Assembly (NCBI GenBank): GCA_024278175.1
Contig: JAJRTS010000076.1
Location: forward strand, 1 to 38,454
DNA length: 38,454 nucleotides
Direction: 5' to 3'
Origin: Gemmatimonadales bacterium
GTDB taxonomy: Bacteria; Gemmatimonadota; Glassbacteria; GWA2-58-10
Part shown: in pieces, positions 16,801 to 25,642 of the stretch
How the letters are laid out: the number at the start of each line of letters is the position of its first letter
Position numbering within the stretch: the first letter of the stretch is position 1
Translations under genes and position numbers: made by a program
The notes under the pieces: generated by a model
Databases searched by the model: none
Told to the model about the DNA's origin: nothing
The model's input: only the letters and a program-made list of their open reading frames with translations

Positions 16801-17328
16801 ATGAAAACGCGCTGGCTGCTGATCGTCGCTGTTGCCACTTTAGCCGGGGCGGCCGCCTGGCACTTGCGGGCCGGCATGCGGCTCTCCTGGTGGGAGCACA
16901 AGCTGGAGCGCCAGTTCCCCGTGGCCCAGATTGACGCCGATTCGCTGGCGGCGCTGCTTGCCTCCGGCCAGGGGAGCCTGTTGCTGTTCGATACGCGCGC
17001 GCCGCAGGAGTACGCAACGAGCAGGATCAAGGGCGCGCTACAGGTGGACTGGAACATGGATGAAGCACGGTTCAGCCGCCGTTTCGGTGAGATGGTGCGC
17101 GGACGCAACGTGGTGTTCTACTGCTCGATCGGCTACCGCAGCAGTGCGATGTTGCAGGAACTGGGTGATTACCTTGACAGCGCGGGCGTGCTCCAGGCCG
17201 CCAACCTGCGCGGCGGAATATTCCGCTGGTACAACGAGGGCCGCACGGTGGTGGATTCACTCGGCATGCCCACGGACAGTATCCACCCCTACGACGATGA
17301 TTGGGCCCGGCTGGTCAAACAGCGCTGA
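16801..17328 (+). CDS. Membrane-anchored rhodanese-like protein
   Basis: 175-aa protein with an N-terminal membrane/signal segment (RWLLIVAVATLAGAAAWHL) and one rhodanese domain from about residue 40. The domain shows LLLFDTRAPQEYATSRIKGA and the active-site loop VVFYCSIGYRSS with Cys near residue 108, followed by NLRGGIFRWYNEG. An intact Cys suggests sulfurtransferase or persulfide chemistry, facing the periplasm. GGAG is seven bases before the ATG. It is followed after 49 bases by a GNAT gene in the same direction. Confidence 0.9.
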   Translation: MKTRWLLIVAVATLAGAAAWHLRAGMRLSWWEHKLERQFPVAQIDADSLAALLASGQGSLLLFDTRAPQEYATSRIKGALQVDWNMDEARFSRRFGEMVRGRNVVFYCSIGYRSSAMLQELGDYLDSAGVLQAANLRGGIFRWYNEGRTVVDSLGMPTDSIHPYDDDWARLVKQR

Positions 17329-17377
17329 TCGGTTCGGCCCTGCGATGAGAACGTCAATTGATGGAAGAGCACCCACA

Positions 17378-17824
17378 ATGAAAATCCGTAACCTGAAAGT
17401 CGAGGACTTCTTTCTGCTCAACGAGCTGGACTGGGCTCCGCTGCCCACCGAGCGCGACTCGATATACCTGCTGATGGCGCTTGAACAGGCTCCCTGCTCA
17501 TTTGTCGCCCGGGACGATGACGGCGCTTTTCTGGGCGTATTGCTGGCCAGCCGTGGCGCCGCCGGGTACTCGATCTATCTCAACCATCTGCTGGTGCGCG
17601 AGTCGGCCCGCGGACTTGGTCTGGGCGGTAAGCTGCTGGCGGCGCTGGAAGACTACGCCCGCCCGGCCGGCGTCAAACGGATCTGGCTGCTTTGCGAGAG
17701 TGAGACGGTTGACTACTATCAGTCAAAAGGGTATCGGGAAACCTACGAGTTTCTCTCGCCCGCACTGGAGCAATATCTGAACGACACAAAGCAGGTGCGT
17801 ACGCTGGCTAAATGTTTGGAATGA
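17378..17824 (+). CDS. GNAT family N-acetyltransferase
   Basis: 148-aa acetyl-CoA-dependent N-acetyltransferase. The acetyl-CoA loop is visible as RGLGLGGKLLAALE near residue 82, after YLNHLLVRESA (strand 4). Motif B contains LLCESETVDYYQSKGY near 110, with the usual Tyr. Starts further upstream (ATG 17345 in frame) lack a ribosome site, whereas ATG 17378 is preceded by GGAAG at ten bases and begins with the expected first strand (KIRNLKVEDF). It is probably co-transcribed with the rhodanese gene. Substrate unknown. Confidence 0.88.
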   Translation: MKIRNLKVEDFFLLNELDWAPLPTERDSIYLLMALEQAPCSFVARDDDGAFLGVLLASRGAAGYSIYLNHLLVRESARGLGLGGKLLAALEDYARPAGVKRIWLLCESETVDYYQSKGYRETYEFLSPALEQYLNDTKQVRTLAKCLE

Positions 17825-17935
17825 AATGTTTTGCCGGCTATCTTATGACAGAGAAAGACGATATGCGGCTCCTGTGTCGTTCCTGTGGTGAAACGCAATA
17901 AAATCGCTGCCCGCGTTTTTTCTGGCTGATAAAGG

Positions 17936-17963
17936 TTGCGCTATTAAAATATGCAAATATCTT
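17936..17963 (+). promoter_or_regulatory. Candidate promoter for the Gfo/Idh/MocA gene
   Basis: TTGCGC (17936-17941), 16-base spacer and TATCTT (17958-17963) in an AT-rich 228-base gap, about 85 bases before the start codon. Both hexamers deviate from consensus, so this is tentative. Confidence 0.3.
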
Positions 17964-18052
17964 AATGGTTTACGCCAAAATGTGATTGCCAACGTAAAGA
18001 CAGGTTCCCGCAACAATTATCCTTAAACAGTCTCCCACTCAGGAGGGCCTCT

Positions 18053-19351
18053 ATGAGCGCATCCGAACCCGGCAGTGGCACCACCAGACGTGACTTCTTC
18101 AGAAAGAGCTCCCTGGCCGCCGCCGGAGCGCTGGCCGGTTTTTCGATCATCCGCAACAGCTACGGGCAGAATGCCGACGAGATCAAGATCGGCGTAATCG
18201 GCTGCGGCGGCCGCGGCACCGGGGCGGTGGACAACTGCCTGAACTCCTCGCCCAATGTCAAGCTCGTTGCGATGGCCGATCTGTACCAGGACCATCTGGA
18301 TAAAAGCTACAAGAACCTGACCGATCCCAACCGCGAGAGTGGCGCCCTCAAGGGTATCGCCGTGGACAAGGACCAGATGTTCGTCGGCTTTGACGCCTAC
18401 GAGAAACTGCTGGCCACCGATGTCGATCTGGTGATCCTGGCAACCCCTCCCGGCTTCCGGCCACTGATGTTCGAGGCGGCGGTCAAGGCCGGCAAGCACA
18501 TCTTCACCGAGAAGCCGGTAGCGGTGGACCCCGTGGGCATCCGCAGGTTTCTGGCCGCGGGAGAGCTGGCCAAACAGAAAGGGCTGGCCGTGGTGGCAGG
18601 CACCCAGCGCCGCCACGAAAAGGGTTACCTGGAGTTGATGAAGAAGGTCCACGACGGTGAGATCGGTGAGCTGGTGGCGGCCCGTGCTTTCTGGAACAGC
18701 GGCGGCGTCTGGGTCCATCCCCGCCAGCAGGGCTGGGACGATATGGAATACCAGACCCGCAACTGGTATTACTTCTGCTGGCTCTGCGGCGATCATATTA
18801 CCGAGCAGCACGTACACAACCTGGACGTGGTCAACTGGGCGATGGGCGCTCATCCGGTCAAGGCGCTGGCCAACGGTGGCCGTCAGGTGCGCACCGGCAA
18901 GGACTACGGAAACATCTGGGACCACTTCACGATCGATTTCGAGTACGAGAGCGGCGCCCACATGCTCAGCATGTGCCGTCACTGGAAAGACGCCGACCGG
19001 CTGGTTGCCGAATATCTGCAGGGAACAAAGGGCAGCACCGAGACCACCAGCGGCCGCTATATCCTTCGCGGCGACAAGAACTGGCGCTTCCGCGGCGAGG
19101 CGGTCAATCCCTACGTGCAGGAGCACACCGACCTGATCAACTCTATCCGCAGCGGCAACCCGCTCAACGAGGCGGAACACGTGGCCCACTCCACGATGAC
19201 CGCGATCATGGGCCGCGAGTCCGCCTACACGGGGAAGGCGGTAACCTGGGACGAGATCATGGCCAGCGACCTGGACCTCTCTCCCAAGGCCCTGAAGTGG
19301 GGCGATCTGCCGGTGCGGCCGATTCCCATGCCCGGACAGCCCAGGGTCTGA
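18053..19351 (+). CDS. Tat-exported Gfo/Idh/MocA family oxidoreductase
   Basis: 432-aa NAD(P)-dependent oxidoreductase. The Tat signal TTRRDFFRKSSLAAAGALAGF occupies residues 10-30. The Rossmann motif IGVIGCGGRGTGA starts near residue 44, and the family motif FTEKPVAVD (EKP) is near 156. Residues HITEQHVHNLDVVNW in the second domain carry the conserved catalytic His region. AGGAGG lies six bases before the ATG. Exported members are common in Planctomycetes and FCB-group bacteria and probably oxidise sugars or sugar alcohols in the periplasm, carrying tightly held cofactor; that role is inferred. The SUMF1-like lipoprotein follows after about 100 bases and may be co-transcribed. Confidence 0.94.
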   Translation: MSASEPGSGTTRRDFFRKSSLAAAGALAGFSIIRNSYGQNADEIKIGVIGCGGRGTGAVDNCLNSSPNVKLVAMADLYQDHLDKSYKNLTDPNRESGALKGIAVDKDQMFVGFDAYEKLLATDVDLVILATPPGFRPLMFEAAVKAGKHIFTEKPVAVDPVGIRRFLAAGELAKQKGLAVVAGTQRRHEKGYLELMKKVHDGEIGELVAARAFWNSGGVWVHPRQQGWDDMEYQTRNWYYFCWLCGDHITEQHVHNLDVVNWAMGAHPVKALANGGRQVRTGKDYGNIWDHFTIDFEYESGAHMLSMCRHWKDADRLVAEYLQGTKGSTETTSGRYILRGDKNWRFRGEAVNPYVQEHTDLINSIRSGNPLNEAEHVAHSTMTAIMGRESAYTGKAVTWDEIMASDLDLSPKALKWGDLPVRPIPMPGQPRV

Positions 19352-19455
19352 TTAAAACAGGAGCGGATTGCGGAAGCGGAGCAGCGCCCCCACCGGGGTC
19401 GGGTCCGAATCCGTACACGATAACTATCCAGACGGAAGCGGGAAAAGGAAAGCAG

Positions 19456-20475
19456 ATGAACAAGCGGACATTTACCAGGCTGGCCCCGGTGCTGTTGGCC
19501 GGAATGTTTGTCGCCTGCGGCGGAAAAACGGACATCAGCGATCTGCCGCGGGAGAATTTCACCCAGAAAATTCCGGGTACGGATGTCGAGTTCGAGATGA
19601 TCTACGTGCCCGGTGGCGAGTTTACCATGGGCAGCCCGGAGAGCGAGCCTGGCCGCGATCAGGACGAGGGACCGCAGCGCAAGGTCAAGGTCGGCGCTTA
19701 CTGGATCGCCAGCTGCGAGGCTACCTGGGAGCAATACGACCAGTACGCGTTTATCGAGGATCCCAACGTGGTGGACGCGGTTTCGTTGGCCTCGCCCAAG
19801 CTCAATCCCACCTTTGCGCGCAATCTTTACAGCTGGTTCAAGCAGCAGATGGAGTTGTGGCGAAACGAGGAACTGGATGCGATTACCCACCCCAGCCCGT
19901 TTTACGCCGACTACTACCACGGCATGGGCCGCGGCAGCAAGCCGGTTATCGGTGTCAGCAAGCTCAACGCCCGCAAGTTCTGCGATTGGCTGAGCAAGAA
20001 AACCGGCCGCCCCTACCGCCTGCCCACCGAGGCACAGTGGGAGTACGCCGCCCGCGCCGGTTCCAACTCGATGTACTATTTCGGCGATGACCCGGCTCGG
20101 CTGGACGACTACGCCTGGTACGAGGCCAACAGCGACTACGAGACCCAGAAGGTGGGGCTGAAGAAGCCCAACGACTGGGGCTTTCACGATATGCTGGGCA
20201 ACGTCTGGGAGTTCACCTACGATTACTACGACCCGGAGTTTTACAAGAACCTGAGCAATGGCGCAAAGGATCCCCAGGGGCCGGGCTATGGCAAGGGTTT
20301 CAAGGCAGGTCTGCGCGGCGGCAGTTGGGATGATTTCGCCGAGGACCTTCGCGTGGCCAACCGCCTGGAGCAGCAGGACATCTGGAACGAGCGCGATCCC
20401 CAGCGTCCCCGCGGTCCCTGGTGGCTGATCGATGGGATCATGGTCGGGTTCAGGGTGGTGATTCCGGCACAGTAG
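19456..20475 (+). CDS. FGE/SUMF1-domain lipoprotein lacking the catalytic cysteines
   Basis: 339-aa protein. A hydrophobic signal ends in MFVAC-GG, a probable lipoprotein Cys (the -3 residue is Phe, less usual). The rest is a formylglycine-generating-enzyme (SUMF1) fold: MIYVPGGEFTMGS near residue 39, LPTEAQWEYAARAG near 190, GNVWEFTYDYY near 250 and LRGGSWDDFAEDLRVANR near 286. In active FGEs the GGSW segment is followed by two copper-binding cysteines, and here neither is present. It is therefore probably a non-catalytic, possibly ligand-binding or structural member, as many bacterial SUMF1-like proteins are. AAGGA is six bases before ATG. A frame extends upstream inside the Gfo/Idh/MocA gene but is out of register with it. 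The unit ends in a strong terminator. Confidence 0.9.
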   Translation: MNKRTFTRLAPVLLAGMFVACGGKTDISDLPRENFTQKIPGTDVEFEMIYVPGGEFTMGSPESEPGRDQDEGPQRKVKVGAYWIASCEATWEQYDQYAFIEDPNVVDAVSLASPKLNPTFARNLYSWFKQQMELWRNEELDAITHPSPFYADYYHGMGRGSKPVIGVSKLNARKFCDWLSKKTGRPYRLPTEAQWEYAARAGSNSMYYFGDDPARLDDYAWYEANSDYETQKVGLKKPNDWGFHDMLGNVWEFTYDYYDPEFYKNLSNGAKDPQGPGYGKGFKAGLRGGSWDDFAEDLRVANRLEQQDIWNERDPQRPRGPWWLIDGIMVGFRVVIPAQ

Positions 20476-20501
20476 CTTCAGGCTCAAGCTGGAAATAATC
20501 G

Positions 20502-20536
20502 AAAAGGCGCGGCCCCGGCAAGGGGCCGCGCCTTTT
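20502..20536. terminator. Terminator with 15-bp stem, bidirectional
   Basis: Perfect stem AAAAGGCGCGGCCCC (20502-20516) / GGGGCCGCGCCTTTT (20522-20536) with a 5-base loop. It follows the SUMF1-like gene and can also serve the convergent beta-helix gene on the minus strand. Confidence 0.9.
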
Positions 20537-20599
20537 GTGTTGCGAGGGATACCGCACCGCATTACCTGACGGCGTTAAGAAAACGGCGGAGAGAGACGT

Positions 20600-22516
20600 T
20601 TACAGCCCCGGATAGCTCTCCGGGCAGCCGCCGCCGATTATGTCTTCGAGCAGCAGCAGGACGTCGCCGTCCGTAAAGGAACCGTCGCTGTTTCGGTCAA
20701 GCCCCGCGAGGGTTGTGTCGTGGCGGGCCGTGAGCAGCATCCGCAGCACATCGCCCACCCCTGCCCGGCCATCACCGTCCCGGTCGCAGCCGGAGCCCAG
20801 CGCCGCCGCCGGCGGACGGGGGCCGTAGTGGGGAACGGCTGCGCCCCACTCCAGCGCGCCCAGGTCGGGGGCTGAGCCTGTGTAGTTATCGTTGATCCCC
20901 GGAATCAGCAGCCCGGCATCCACCGCGGCCGAGCCGGAGCGAAGGCGCAGGTCGGCGGGCGCACGCTCGGTCAGCGCCGGGTCGGGGAACTCCGGCCCAT
21001 GCGCGAATACGCCCATATCGACCAGCACGGCGTGTTTCATCTGGGTTTTCTCCCTAAGCTCCTGGATCGAGTAGGTTTTAATATCTCCCAGTTTGGCCAG
21101 AAAGCTCGTGCCTTCGGTGCCGATCCCCTCGTAGTCGATACTGGTCGTGCTGTCGGCCTGGTAGAATTCCAGCGCCCGGCCCTCGCCGCTGCCGTAGTTG
21201 CCGAACCGGCCGCCGCCCCGGCCGCCGATAGCCAGGTCGTTGCGCAAATATGCGTAAACCGGATCGTGAATTATCCGCAGCCCGTCGCCCACCTTGACCA
21301 CCGTGTTGTGCAGGATCACATCGCCCTGGCTGTGGCGGCTGAGCTTGAACGGGTTGTCGATAATGTTGTACATCACGTTGCGGATAAAGTAAGTGGGGCC
21401 GCCCAGGCCGGGCTGGCTGGAGAGGCCCATGAAGCAGTTGGTCAGCCGGTTACGCATGATCCGGCAGTTACCCTGGGCGAAATCCGCCTCGATCCCGTCG
21501 TCCAGACCCCGGTAAATGTCGTTGTTGTAGATGTCGATACAGTACTGGTCCGCCACGCCGTTGTCTTCCATCGTGGAGATGCAGTCGCGGTAGCCCGTGA
21601 CCTGGTTGTAGCAGATCACGTTGCCGGGGCCGGTAAGCTGGATCCCCTCGCCCACGTTGTTGCCGCTGGCGCCCATGTTGTCCGCTTCCCAGGTGACGGT
21701 CCCGCTTACCACGTTGTCGGCGATATAGCAGTTTTTCGCTCCCGGCGGCTGCGTGGCGGTAATGCCGTAGGTGGCGTTGACGATGCAGCGCACCACCGCG
21801 CACTCCTCGGCCGAAATCAGGTCCACTTTGCCGTTTACGCTCAGGCCGTCGATAATCACATGCTTGCGGCCTCTGAGCGAGAAGCTGTCGAACACCGCCG
21901 CACTGTCGGGGTGACGGGAGGCCGGGCGGATCACCACGGGGCGCGCCGGAGCGCCATCGGTGTAGGCGAACCCGTAGCCGTAGTTGCCGGGAGCGAGCAG
22001 GATCACATCGCCCGGCTGCTCCCCGGCCGCGATATCGGCGTAGTTCGACGGGCTTGCGGTCTTGACCACCGAGTCGGCGGCGGCGCGGGGAATGGCCCGC
22101 GTGCGCGCTGTAAGTGTGCGTACCTGCCCGCCGCCGTCCGGGTCGCTCAGCGTAACCTCGATCTCGTAGGCGGTGTCTTCCTCCAGATCGAAAATGCTGC
22201 CGGAGAGCTTATCTGTCCAGCTGAACGGGACACTGCTGTCCACGCTCCTGCCGGCGGGTACGCGCCGCAGCGGCATCCCCTGCCGCCACCGGTCGCCGCT
22301 TTCGCGGCGGTAGCGCACCGTGGCGACGGCGTTCAGGTTGTCATCGCCCGTAATCTCCCAGACCACGGCCAGGTTGATGATCGTGGGATAGGGAGAACTG
22401 AGCGCACCGGGGGTCGTATCGTCCTGGGCCGGAGCGGAAGAGGGAATGCAAAATGCCGTGATCAGGACGATAAATATTATCCGCGCAATAATTTTGGCTG
22501 ACGTCGTCGGCAACAC
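20600..22516 (-). CDS. Secreted parallel beta-helix protein with C-terminal dockerin repeats
   Basis: 638-aa exported protein. Signal peptide: basic start, IIARIIFIVLITAFCIPSSAPAQ, cleavage after APAQ. Residues 40-140 form a fibronectin-III-like domain (NAVATVRYRRESGDRWRQGMPL..YEIEVTLSDPDG). From about 150 to 545 there is a right-handed parallel beta-helix, with successive short turns such as HVIIDGLSVNG, NCYIADNVVSG, NVICYNQVTGY, YCIDIYNNDIYRG and CRIMRNRLTN. The C-terminus carries two dockerin-type calcium loops (DRDGDGRAGVGDV and DRNSDGSFTDGDV). Beta-helix proteins of this kind are often polysaccharide lyases or binding proteins; the active site cannot be assigned. Start is GTG with GAGG five bases upstream. 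There is no FlgD-like sorting domain, unlike the protein at the start of the window. Confidence 0.9.
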   Translation of the reverse strand: MLPTTSAKIIARIIFIVLITAFCIPSSAPAQDDTTPGALSSPYPTIINLAVVWEITGDDNLNAVATVRYRRESGDRWRQGMPLRRVPAGRSVDSSVPFSWTDKLSGSIFDLEEDTAYEIEVTLSDPDGGGQVRTLTARTRAIPRAAADSVVKTASPSNYADIAAGEQPGDVILLAPGNYGYGFAYTDGAPARPVVIRPASRHPDSAAVFDSFSLRGRKHVIIDGLSVNGKVDLISAEECAVVRCIVNATYGITATQPPGAKNCYIADNVVSGTVTWEADNMGASGNNVGEGIQLTGPGNVICYNQVTGYRDCISTMEDNGVADQYCIDIYNNDIYRGLDDGIEADFAQGNCRIMRNRLTNCFMGLSSQPGLGGPTYFIRNVMYNIIDNPFKLSRHSQGDVILHNTVVKVGDGLRIIHDPVYAYLRNDLAIGGRGGGRFGNYGSGEGRALEFYQADSTTSIDYEGIGTEGTSFLAKLGDIKTYSIQELREKTQMKHAVLVDMGVFAHGPEFPDPALTERAPADLRLRSGSAAVDAGLLIPGINDNYTGSAPDLGALEWGAAVPHYGPRPPAAALGSGCDRDGDGRAGVGDVLRMLLTARHDTTLAGLDRNSDGSFTDGDVLLLLEDIIGGGCPESYPGL

Positions 22517-22892
22517 GGAAACCTCGGGCGGGAGTGTGGGGAGCGTAGGTCAAGCTACCGAATGATTATATCGTAATATTTTGAAATATACATCTTTGGT
22601 GGAGCAGGTAAAGAAAAAGCAGCCGTCAGGACGTAGTTGCATTTCCAACAGCGGATGATAAATTGAGTTCAAGTGTCTCGATAACGCAGTTCGGATGCAA
22701 CAGGAGAGACCTCCGGGATATATGCAGGAAAGGCGAAGGCCGTTTAATCGTAATGCGCTCAAGCCGGCAACCCCCGGTGAAACATCAGAGGTGAGCGATC
22801 AGTGCAAGGCGATAAATATCCAATGATCTCTTTAACCGTTCGGGTAAAAAACCGAGGCCAGCTCCTTATTACTTTTTCAGGAGACGGAAACC
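22517..22892. other. 376-base divergent intergenic region
   Basis: Lies between the beta-helix gene (minus) and the nitrilase-like gene (plus). Minus-strand TATAAT (plus 22565-22570) could be the -10 of the beta-helix gene, about 50 bases from its start, with no good -35. On the plus strand TTGCAT (22637-22642), 16 bases, TAAATT (22659-22664) is a weak promoter candidate. A 44-codon frame from ATG 22695 lacks a ribosome site. No repeat or clear RNA structure. Confidence 0.3.
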
Positions 22893-23969
22893 ATGCTCAG
22901 CTACAGATTGAAATTATTGCCCGCAATCTTGCTGATTGTCGGGAGCGTGCCGCCTGCGGCCGGTCAGGGAAAGGGCAAGGCCAAAATCGCCGTAATTCAG
23001 GCGGAAGGCTACACAATCCAGGACCCGTTCATGGCGGATTATGATTTTGCCAAGGTCGTGCCGGCCATGGAAGCCCACCTCGACAGGGTGATGGGGCTAT
23101 TTGAAGAAGCCGGACAAAAGGGCGCCGACCTGGTCTGCGGGCCGGAGGATATCCAGCACATCGGGGGCTTTCTCCTTTATCTGAACACGCTTAACCCCAA
23201 TACCGGCGAGATATTGTTCAACTCTCTGGCTGTCCGGGTCCCCGGCCCGCTTACGGGAAGGATCGCGGACATAGCCCGCCGCCATTCGATGTACGTGATC
23301 GCACCGCTTTTCGAGCGCGACGGTGGAGAGGTTTTCAACACATCGGTTGTGTTCGGCAGAAACGGTGAAATTCTGGGGAAACATCGTAAGACCACGCTAC
23401 CCGTCCTGGAAAGCTGGCAGGTCAGTCAAGGGGATGAGTACAAGGTTTTTCAACTTGATTTTGCCAACGTATCAATCGCCACCTGTTATGAAATAATGTA
23501 TCCTGAAATCTCCAGAATTTACGCCCTGAAAGGGGCTGATATCATTTTCAATCCAACGGCGGGTAAGCTCAACGGGCCCGGCCAAAGCCTGACTTCAGGC
23601 TTTCAGTACCTCAGCCGCGCCCGCGATAATTTCGTTTATATCGCTCCGGTGACCCTTGGCTCTGACGGTAACGGGATAATCGATTTCAACGGTCATGTAG
23701 TGGCGGAAGCTGTAGGGGCAAAGAACGCGGTAATCATGGCTGAGATCGATTTCAGCCTCGAACCCGTTCAAGGCGGAACGTGGTGGCCGGCTATCAACGG
23801 TACCGGGAACAAAAGGGCCATGCATTACCTGGGACGGCGGCCCGAACTGTACGGAATTCTGGCCGATCAAAAGCAGCCCATTCTGGAGCGTTACCGGGAT
23901 GAAAAACTTACCACCGGAGACCGGGAAGCGCAGCTCGAAGCGCTGAATAAAGTCGATTACGGCCCCTGA
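22893..23969 (+). CDS. Secreted carbon-nitrogen hydrolase (nitrilase superfamily)
   Basis: 358-aa amidase/nitrilase-superfamily enzyme with a signal peptide (LLPAILLIVGSVPPAAGQ). The Glu-Lys-Cys triad is visible: E85 in VCGPED, K166 in GKHRKTTLP and C198 in IATCYEIMYPE, each in a typical context (the Cys strand ends in a PE that is conserved across the superfamily). Most relatives are cytoplasmic; this one appears exported. AGGAGA lies eight bases before the ATG. It hydrolyses C-N bonds of amides or ureas; the specific substrate is not evident. It stands alone, with the Nudix gene 183 bases downstream. Confidence 0.9.
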   Translation: MLSYRLKLLPAILLIVGSVPPAAGQGKGKAKIAVIQAEGYTIQDPFMADYDFAKVVPAMEAHLDRVMGLFEEAGQKGADLVCGPEDIQHIGGFLLYLNTLNPNTGEILFNSLAVRVPGPLTGRIADIARRHSMYVIAPLFERDGGEVFNTSVVFGRNGEILGKHRKTTLPVLESWQVSQGDEYKVFQLDFANVSIATCYEIMYPEISRIYALKGADIIFNPTAGKLNGPGQSLTSGFQYLSRARDNFVYIAPVTLGSDGNGIIDFNGHVVAEAVGAKNAVIMAEIDFSLEPVQGGTWWPAINGTGNKRAMHYLGRRPELYGILADQKQPILERYRDEKLTTGDREAQLEALNKVDYGP

Positions 23970-24152
23970 ACCACGCGGCGGTTCAGCTTCGCTTTTAGCG
24001 GGACTGCACGGCTTACCGGCAGAGACAGACTCGCGCGCCGGTTTCCTACGGCCACGCAACAGCGCAAGACAGCAACGGTAAAATTCCCGCTGAAAAATCA
24101 AGCTTGTGCTTAAGGACATCGGCAAGGATAAAAAAATAATCCGGAGAGAGAG

Positions 24153-24623
24153 ATGGCTGATTACGTGGGCGAGTTGAGGAAGATTGTGGGCACACGGCTG
24201 TTGTACTTGCCGGGCGTGCGGGCGATTATTGTCAATGGCAAAGAGGAAATCCTGTTGCAGCGGCGCACGGATACGGGTACCTGGGGGCTGCCCTCGGGCA
24301 GCAGCGAGCTGGAAGACACGGCGCTGGGTACACTGGCCCGCGAGGTGGCCGAGGAGACCGCTCTGGAGGTGCTGGAGGCCGAGCCGATGGCGCTTTATTC
24401 AGGCCCCGGCCAGCGGGTGACTTACCCCCACGGCGACATGATCCAGTGTTTTTCGATCGCGTTCGTGGTGCGTAAGTGGGCGGGTGATCCGGTGGCCGAC
24501 GGGGTTGAGGGCAGCGAGCTGGGCTGGTTCGCGCCGGATGAGTTGCCCGCTGACACGGTGGGAATCCACAAAACTACCGTGGCGGATTACGTGACGTGGG
24601 ACGGGAAGTTCATGCTGAGATAA
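24153..24623 (+). CDS. Nudix hydrolase
   Basis: 156-aa Nudix-fold pyrophosphatase. The Nudix box spans residues 49-71 (GSSELED, seven residues, REVAEETALE). The metal-binding REVAEE is intact. The usual first Glu is replaced by Asp (D55) and the last Gly by Ala (A70), both mild changes. The flanking ILLQRRTDTGTWGLPSG and LGWFAPDELP are typical of ADP-ribose/NTP-type members. GGAGAGAGAG directly precedes the ATG. No operon partner is seen. Substrate unknown. Confidence 0.93.
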   Translation: MADYVGELRKIVGTRLLYLPGVRAIIVNGKEEILLQRRTDTGTWGLPSGSSELEDTALGTLAREVAEETALEVLEAEPMALYSGPGQRVTYPHGDMIQCFSIAFVVRKWAGDPVADGVEGSELGWFAPDELPADTVGIHKTTVADYVTWDGKFMLR

Positions 24624-24651
24624 AAAAAGGGCGCTGAATCGGTCAGCGCCC
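24622..24651 (-). terminator. Terminator for the isomerase/MFS unit
   Basis: Stem GGGCGCTGA (24629-24637) / TCAGCGCCC (24643-24651), loop ATCGG. On the minus strand the stem is followed by seven T (A run at 24622-24628 on plus), so it terminates the minus-strand genes that end at 24678. Confidence 0.88.
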
Positions 24652-24677
24652 TGAAAAAATCCTTCCGGACAATTTTG

Positions 24678-25595
24678 CTAGACCGCGAAATTATCACATT
24701 CCACAATTGACTCGAACACCTTGATACTGCCCTCGGGGTTCTTTTTCACCGACGGGCCCAGCTCCAGGCCCAGCGGCCCCTTGTAACCCAGCTCGTAGAT
24801 GGCCTTGAACACGCCGCGGTAGTTGATCTCGCCCGTGCCCGGCTCGTGGCGCCCCGGCACGTCGGCAACCTGGAAGTAGGCGATCTCGTCGTAAAACGTG
24901 CGGATGTTGTCGATCAGGTTGCCCTCGCTGATCTGCTGGTGGTAGATGTCGAACAGAATTTTTATCTGCGGGCTGCCGACCGCTTTCATGATCTCGTAGG
25001 CCTCATCGCTGCGGGACAGAAAGTAGCCCGGGTGGTCGGTCAGGTTGTTCAGCGGCTCCAGCACCAGGGTCAGCCCCGTACCATCGACAATCTCCGCCGC
25101 GCGCTTGAGGCTTTCCACCACCCACGCGCGCTGAAGGCCCCTGTGGGGCTGGTCCATGCCGGGGCCGGTGATAACCGTGCACCACCGGTTGCCCACAATC
25201 TTATTGTAGGTAGCGGCCTTTTTTACCTGCTCCAGGAACGCCGGGCGTTGCTCGGGGTTGACCATCCCGGCCCGGTCCCAGCCGGCGGGATTGGCCACGA
25301 ACACGCCCATGGTCATATTCAGCTTGTCGATCCGTGCGCGAAGTTTCTCGGCGCGGGCGTAGTCCCAGTTCATCAGCCCGTTAAATTCGAACCCGCGGAA
25401 CCCCCACTGGGCATATGCGTCCAGCCGGTCGATCGGGTCCTGGATATGGCCCATCAGGCCCAAGTTAGGGGCGTAGAGCAACTTGAAATCATGTTTTGGC
25501 GCAGCGGCCGCCGCACGGCCGCCGGCCGCCACTGCCGCCGCAATCCCGGCGGTGGCCAGCGCGTTCTTTTTCAGGAAATCCCGTCGGTTTATCAT
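24678..25595 (-). CDS. Tat-exported sugar isomerase-like TIM-barrel protein
   Basis: 305-aa protein of the AP endonuclease family 2 / hydroxypyruvate isomerase-like superfamily. N-terminal Tat signal MINRRDFLKKNALATAG followed by an Ala-rich stretch. The metal-binding barrel residues expected in the family are present: Glu in LVLEPLNN, Asp and His in ILFDIYHQQ, and Glu in LGLELGPS, with QVADVPGRHEPGTGEINY between them. It probably isomerises or epimerises a small sugar outside the cytoplasm (inference). The frame opens at TTG 25604, but that is one base after GGAGG. ATG 25595 leaves ten bases and places RR right at the N-terminus. It is downstream of, and probably co-transcribed with, the MFS transporter. 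Confidence 0.92.
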   Translation of the reverse strand: MINRRDFLKKNALATAGIAAAVAAGGRAAAAAPKHDFKLLYAPNLGLMGHIQDPIDRLDAYAQWGFRGFEFNGLMNWDYARAEKLRARIDKLNMTMGVFVANPAGWDRAGMVNPEQRPAFLEQVKKAATYNKIVGNRWCTVITGPGMDQPHRGLQRAWVVESLKRAAEIVDGTGLTLVLEPLNNLTDHPGYFLSRSDEAYEIMKAVGSPQIKILFDIYHQQISEGNLIDNIRTFYDEIAYFQVADVPGRHEPGTGEINYRGVFKAIYELGYKGPLGLELGPSVKKNPEGSIKVFESIVECDNFAV

Positions 25596-25642
25596 CGTAA
25601 GCAAGCCTCCGTAATTTTATTGAACAGCTTTTGCCGCGCATC

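Noticed and set aside
20999-22501. 500-codon plus-strand frame opposite the beta-helix gene
   Set aside because: The minus-strand protein has a signal peptide, repeat structure and dockerin loops; the opposite frame has His/Val/Ala-rich shadow composition.
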